DNA from: Pseudomonadota bacterium
GTDB taxonomy: Bacteria; Bdellovibrionota; Bdellovibrionia; Bdellovibrionales; JAEYZS01
Length of the DNA stretch: 6,441 nucleotides
Direction: 5' to 3'
NCBI GenBank assembly: GCA_023427925.1
Contig: JAEYZS010000062.1
Coordinates: forward strand, 1 to 6,441
Under the pieces are notes generated by a model. That model was given only the letters and a program-made list of their open reading frames with translations. It ran no database searches and was not told where the DNA came from. A program made the position numbers and the translations under genes. Positions 5,270 to 6,441 of the stretch are shown in pieces. Every line of letters begins with the position of its first letter. The stretch's first letter is position 1.

Positions 5270-6441
5270 AGAACAGTTTATTGGCGCTCACTTTAGTTGT
5301 AGTATTCTCTCTTGTAATAACTGCATGTGGGAATAACACAAACCCAAGACTCCAAGTTCCTGCAGAAAAGTTTGCAGCTATAAGTATTCAAGCTGGTGAG
5401 ACGAAGTCCGTCGTCGAGCCAAAAGTAAATATACTCTTTGTGGTGGATAATTCTGGATCTATGAAAGGCCATCAAGCAACTGTTGAGAGAAACGTTGGAC
5501 TTTTTGCTGACTTATTCTTTGATAATCCGAGAATTGCTGCCAAAATTGGAGTTGTTCCAGTATATGATAGAGTTTATCCGAGAAAAGACCTTATTTACGA
5601 TCCGGTCTCTGGAAGAAGAGAGAAGGATAGAATAATGAATCCCCTTGGTGAGCTAGTTCCATTAAAGGATAAAAATGGAAACACACTTGACGGAGTACCG
5701 TATATCACTCGCGATACACCTAACGCAAAAGAAGTTCTCAAAAGCACTGTTGCTATTGGAGTACAGTGGGGGCCTGAAGCCGAAGAATCCTTCTCGCCTG
5801 TTTTAAAAGTGGTAGGAGATGAAGAGCATAATCGAACAGTAAATGCAGGATTTTATGACAAGGATGCATACCTGGTAGTGATCTTTATTACTGACGCGGA
5901 CGATGCAACTCCTGAAGTTACTGGCGAAACTTTCTACGAGTATCTAGTTAAAGCAAAAGGCGGAGATCGTAACAAGGTTTTAATTGCGGCCGCTTTACCG
6001 AATTCCACACAAAGTACCTCTGCTTGTCAGGTCGATGGAAATGGACCGCAATACGCCTTCCCAGAATTGATCCGAGTCTCAGGAGCGTTGAGACTGGATT
6101 TATGTTCAAAGTCATTCGGAGCCCAGCTTGCTGAATTTGGTCAAAAGGTGAGCCAACGAATTGCAACTCAAGTCATCGATCTAGGGTTTACACCTGACTC
6201 TCAAAAAGTTGTAATTACTTACGGAACCAAAGATCAACCGGAGAGTGAACGTCAGGTGATCCCACGTACTGCAAACGGTGTCGGTGGATACTCCTTTGAC
6301 CCAAAAAATAACAGAATCTACGTCAGCCCTAAACTTAACGTGACCCGCGTAGAGGGCGGAGAAATATTCGTTAGCGCAACGCCTGTAAAAATGGATAACG
6401 TACGTAATGGTCGCGCAAGACCGAGCAATGCTCCGGAACAA
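5266..6441 (+). CDS. VWA-domain lipoprotein, CglB-like adhesin candidate (3' end outside window)
   Basis: The frame opens at ATG 5266 and stays open for 392 codons to the last base, so the C-terminus is missing. The start overlaps the previous TGA (ATGA), with AGGAG (5254-5258) 7 bases upstream. Residues 1-21 are a lipoprotein signal with lipobox ITAC and lipidated Cys21, followed by Gly. A von Willebrand A domain starts at about 53: NILFVVDNSGSM holds the DxSxS metal-site motif (Asp61, Ser63, Ser65). IFITDADD (207-213) supplies the later acidic position, probably Asp210, and Thr161 is a candidate for the middle Thr. A long polar insertion (about 103-155) separates the first strands. Cys254 and Cys280 may pair. 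Residues about 305-375 look like a beta-rich C-terminal domain. In M. xanthus CglB is a VWA outer-membrane lipoprotein adhesin of the Glt machinery, of similar size but more cysteine-rich. This gene's position after the Glt platform genes makes it a strong functional counterpart. Confidence 0.87.
   Translation, partial: MKNSLLALTLVVVFSLVITACGNNTNPRLQVPAEKFAAISIQAGETKSVVEPKVNILFVVDNSGSMKGHQATVERNVGLFADLFFDNPRIAAKIGVVPVYDRVYPRKDLIYDPVSGRREKDRIMNPLGELVPLKDKNGNTLDGVPYITRDTPNAKEVLKSTVAIGVQWGPEAEESFSPVLKVVGDEEHNRTVNAGFYDKDAYLVVIFITDADDATPEVTGETFYEYLVKAKGGDRNKVLIAAALPNSTQSTSACQVDGNGPQYAFPELIRVSGALRLDLCSKSFGAQLAEFGQKVSQRIATQVIDLGFTPDSQKVVITYGTKDQPESERQVIPRTANGVGGYSFDPKNNRIYVSPKLNVTRVEGGEIFVSATPVKMDNVRNGRARPSNAPEQ

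Noticed and set aside
5948..6441. Minus-strand frames opposite the VWA gene
   Set aside because: The sense frame is open throughout with clear domain motifs; the antisense products show no family signature.
1..6441. tRNA, rRNA, CRISPR array, insertion sequence or riboswitch
   Set aside because: No such structure was seen on either strand; coding sequence occupies essentially the whole window.

Overview
The window looks like one uninterrupted stretch of a single plus-strand operon. Seven genes fill it end to end, with junctions ranging from 4-base overlaps to 14-base gaps. There is no room for an internal terminator or conventional promoter and no intergenic stretch above 15 bases. All recognisable products belong to the bacterial cell envelope. 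Taken together they match the Glt gliding (focal-adhesion) machinery described in Myxococcus xanthus. The A/T-rich composition and the Lys-rich, Asn-rich proteins are unlike M. xanthus itself. Glt-type loci are also known in predatory Bdellovibrio and relatives, so a Bdellovibrionota bacterium is the best guess. This is inference from gene content, not proof.

Layout, left to right: (1) a helical TPR/coiled-coil protein, probably the C-terminal part of a GltE-like protein whose start may lie left of the window; (2) an 85-residue exported protein with a TTG start, resembling CglF/GltF; (3) a single-pass inner-membrane TonB-like protein with an AgmX/PglI C-terminal domain (GltG-type); (4) a 460-residue lipoprotein with Ig-like beta-sandwich segments and a TolA-like Ala/Lys/Glu tail; (5) a small outer-membrane beta-barrel of the myxobacterial type (GltA/GltB-like); (6) a periplasmic TPR protein (GltC-like); (7) a von Willebrand A (VWA) domain lipoprotein with an intact MIDAS start motif, running off the right edge, which is the best candidate for a CglB-like adhesin.

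Proposed assembly (inference): the TonB-like protein crosses the periplasm from the inner membrane and contacts an outer-membrane platform made of the barrel, the TPR protein and the lipoproteins. The platform carries or exposes the VWA lipoprotein as the surface-binding element. The motor subunits (AglR/Q/S, ExbB/TolR-like), GltD and GltH are not in this window and would be expected nearby or elsewhere. The most interesting feature is the arrangement: genes that in M. xanthus are split between separate loci, plus the adhesin candidate, are here in one translationally coupled operon.
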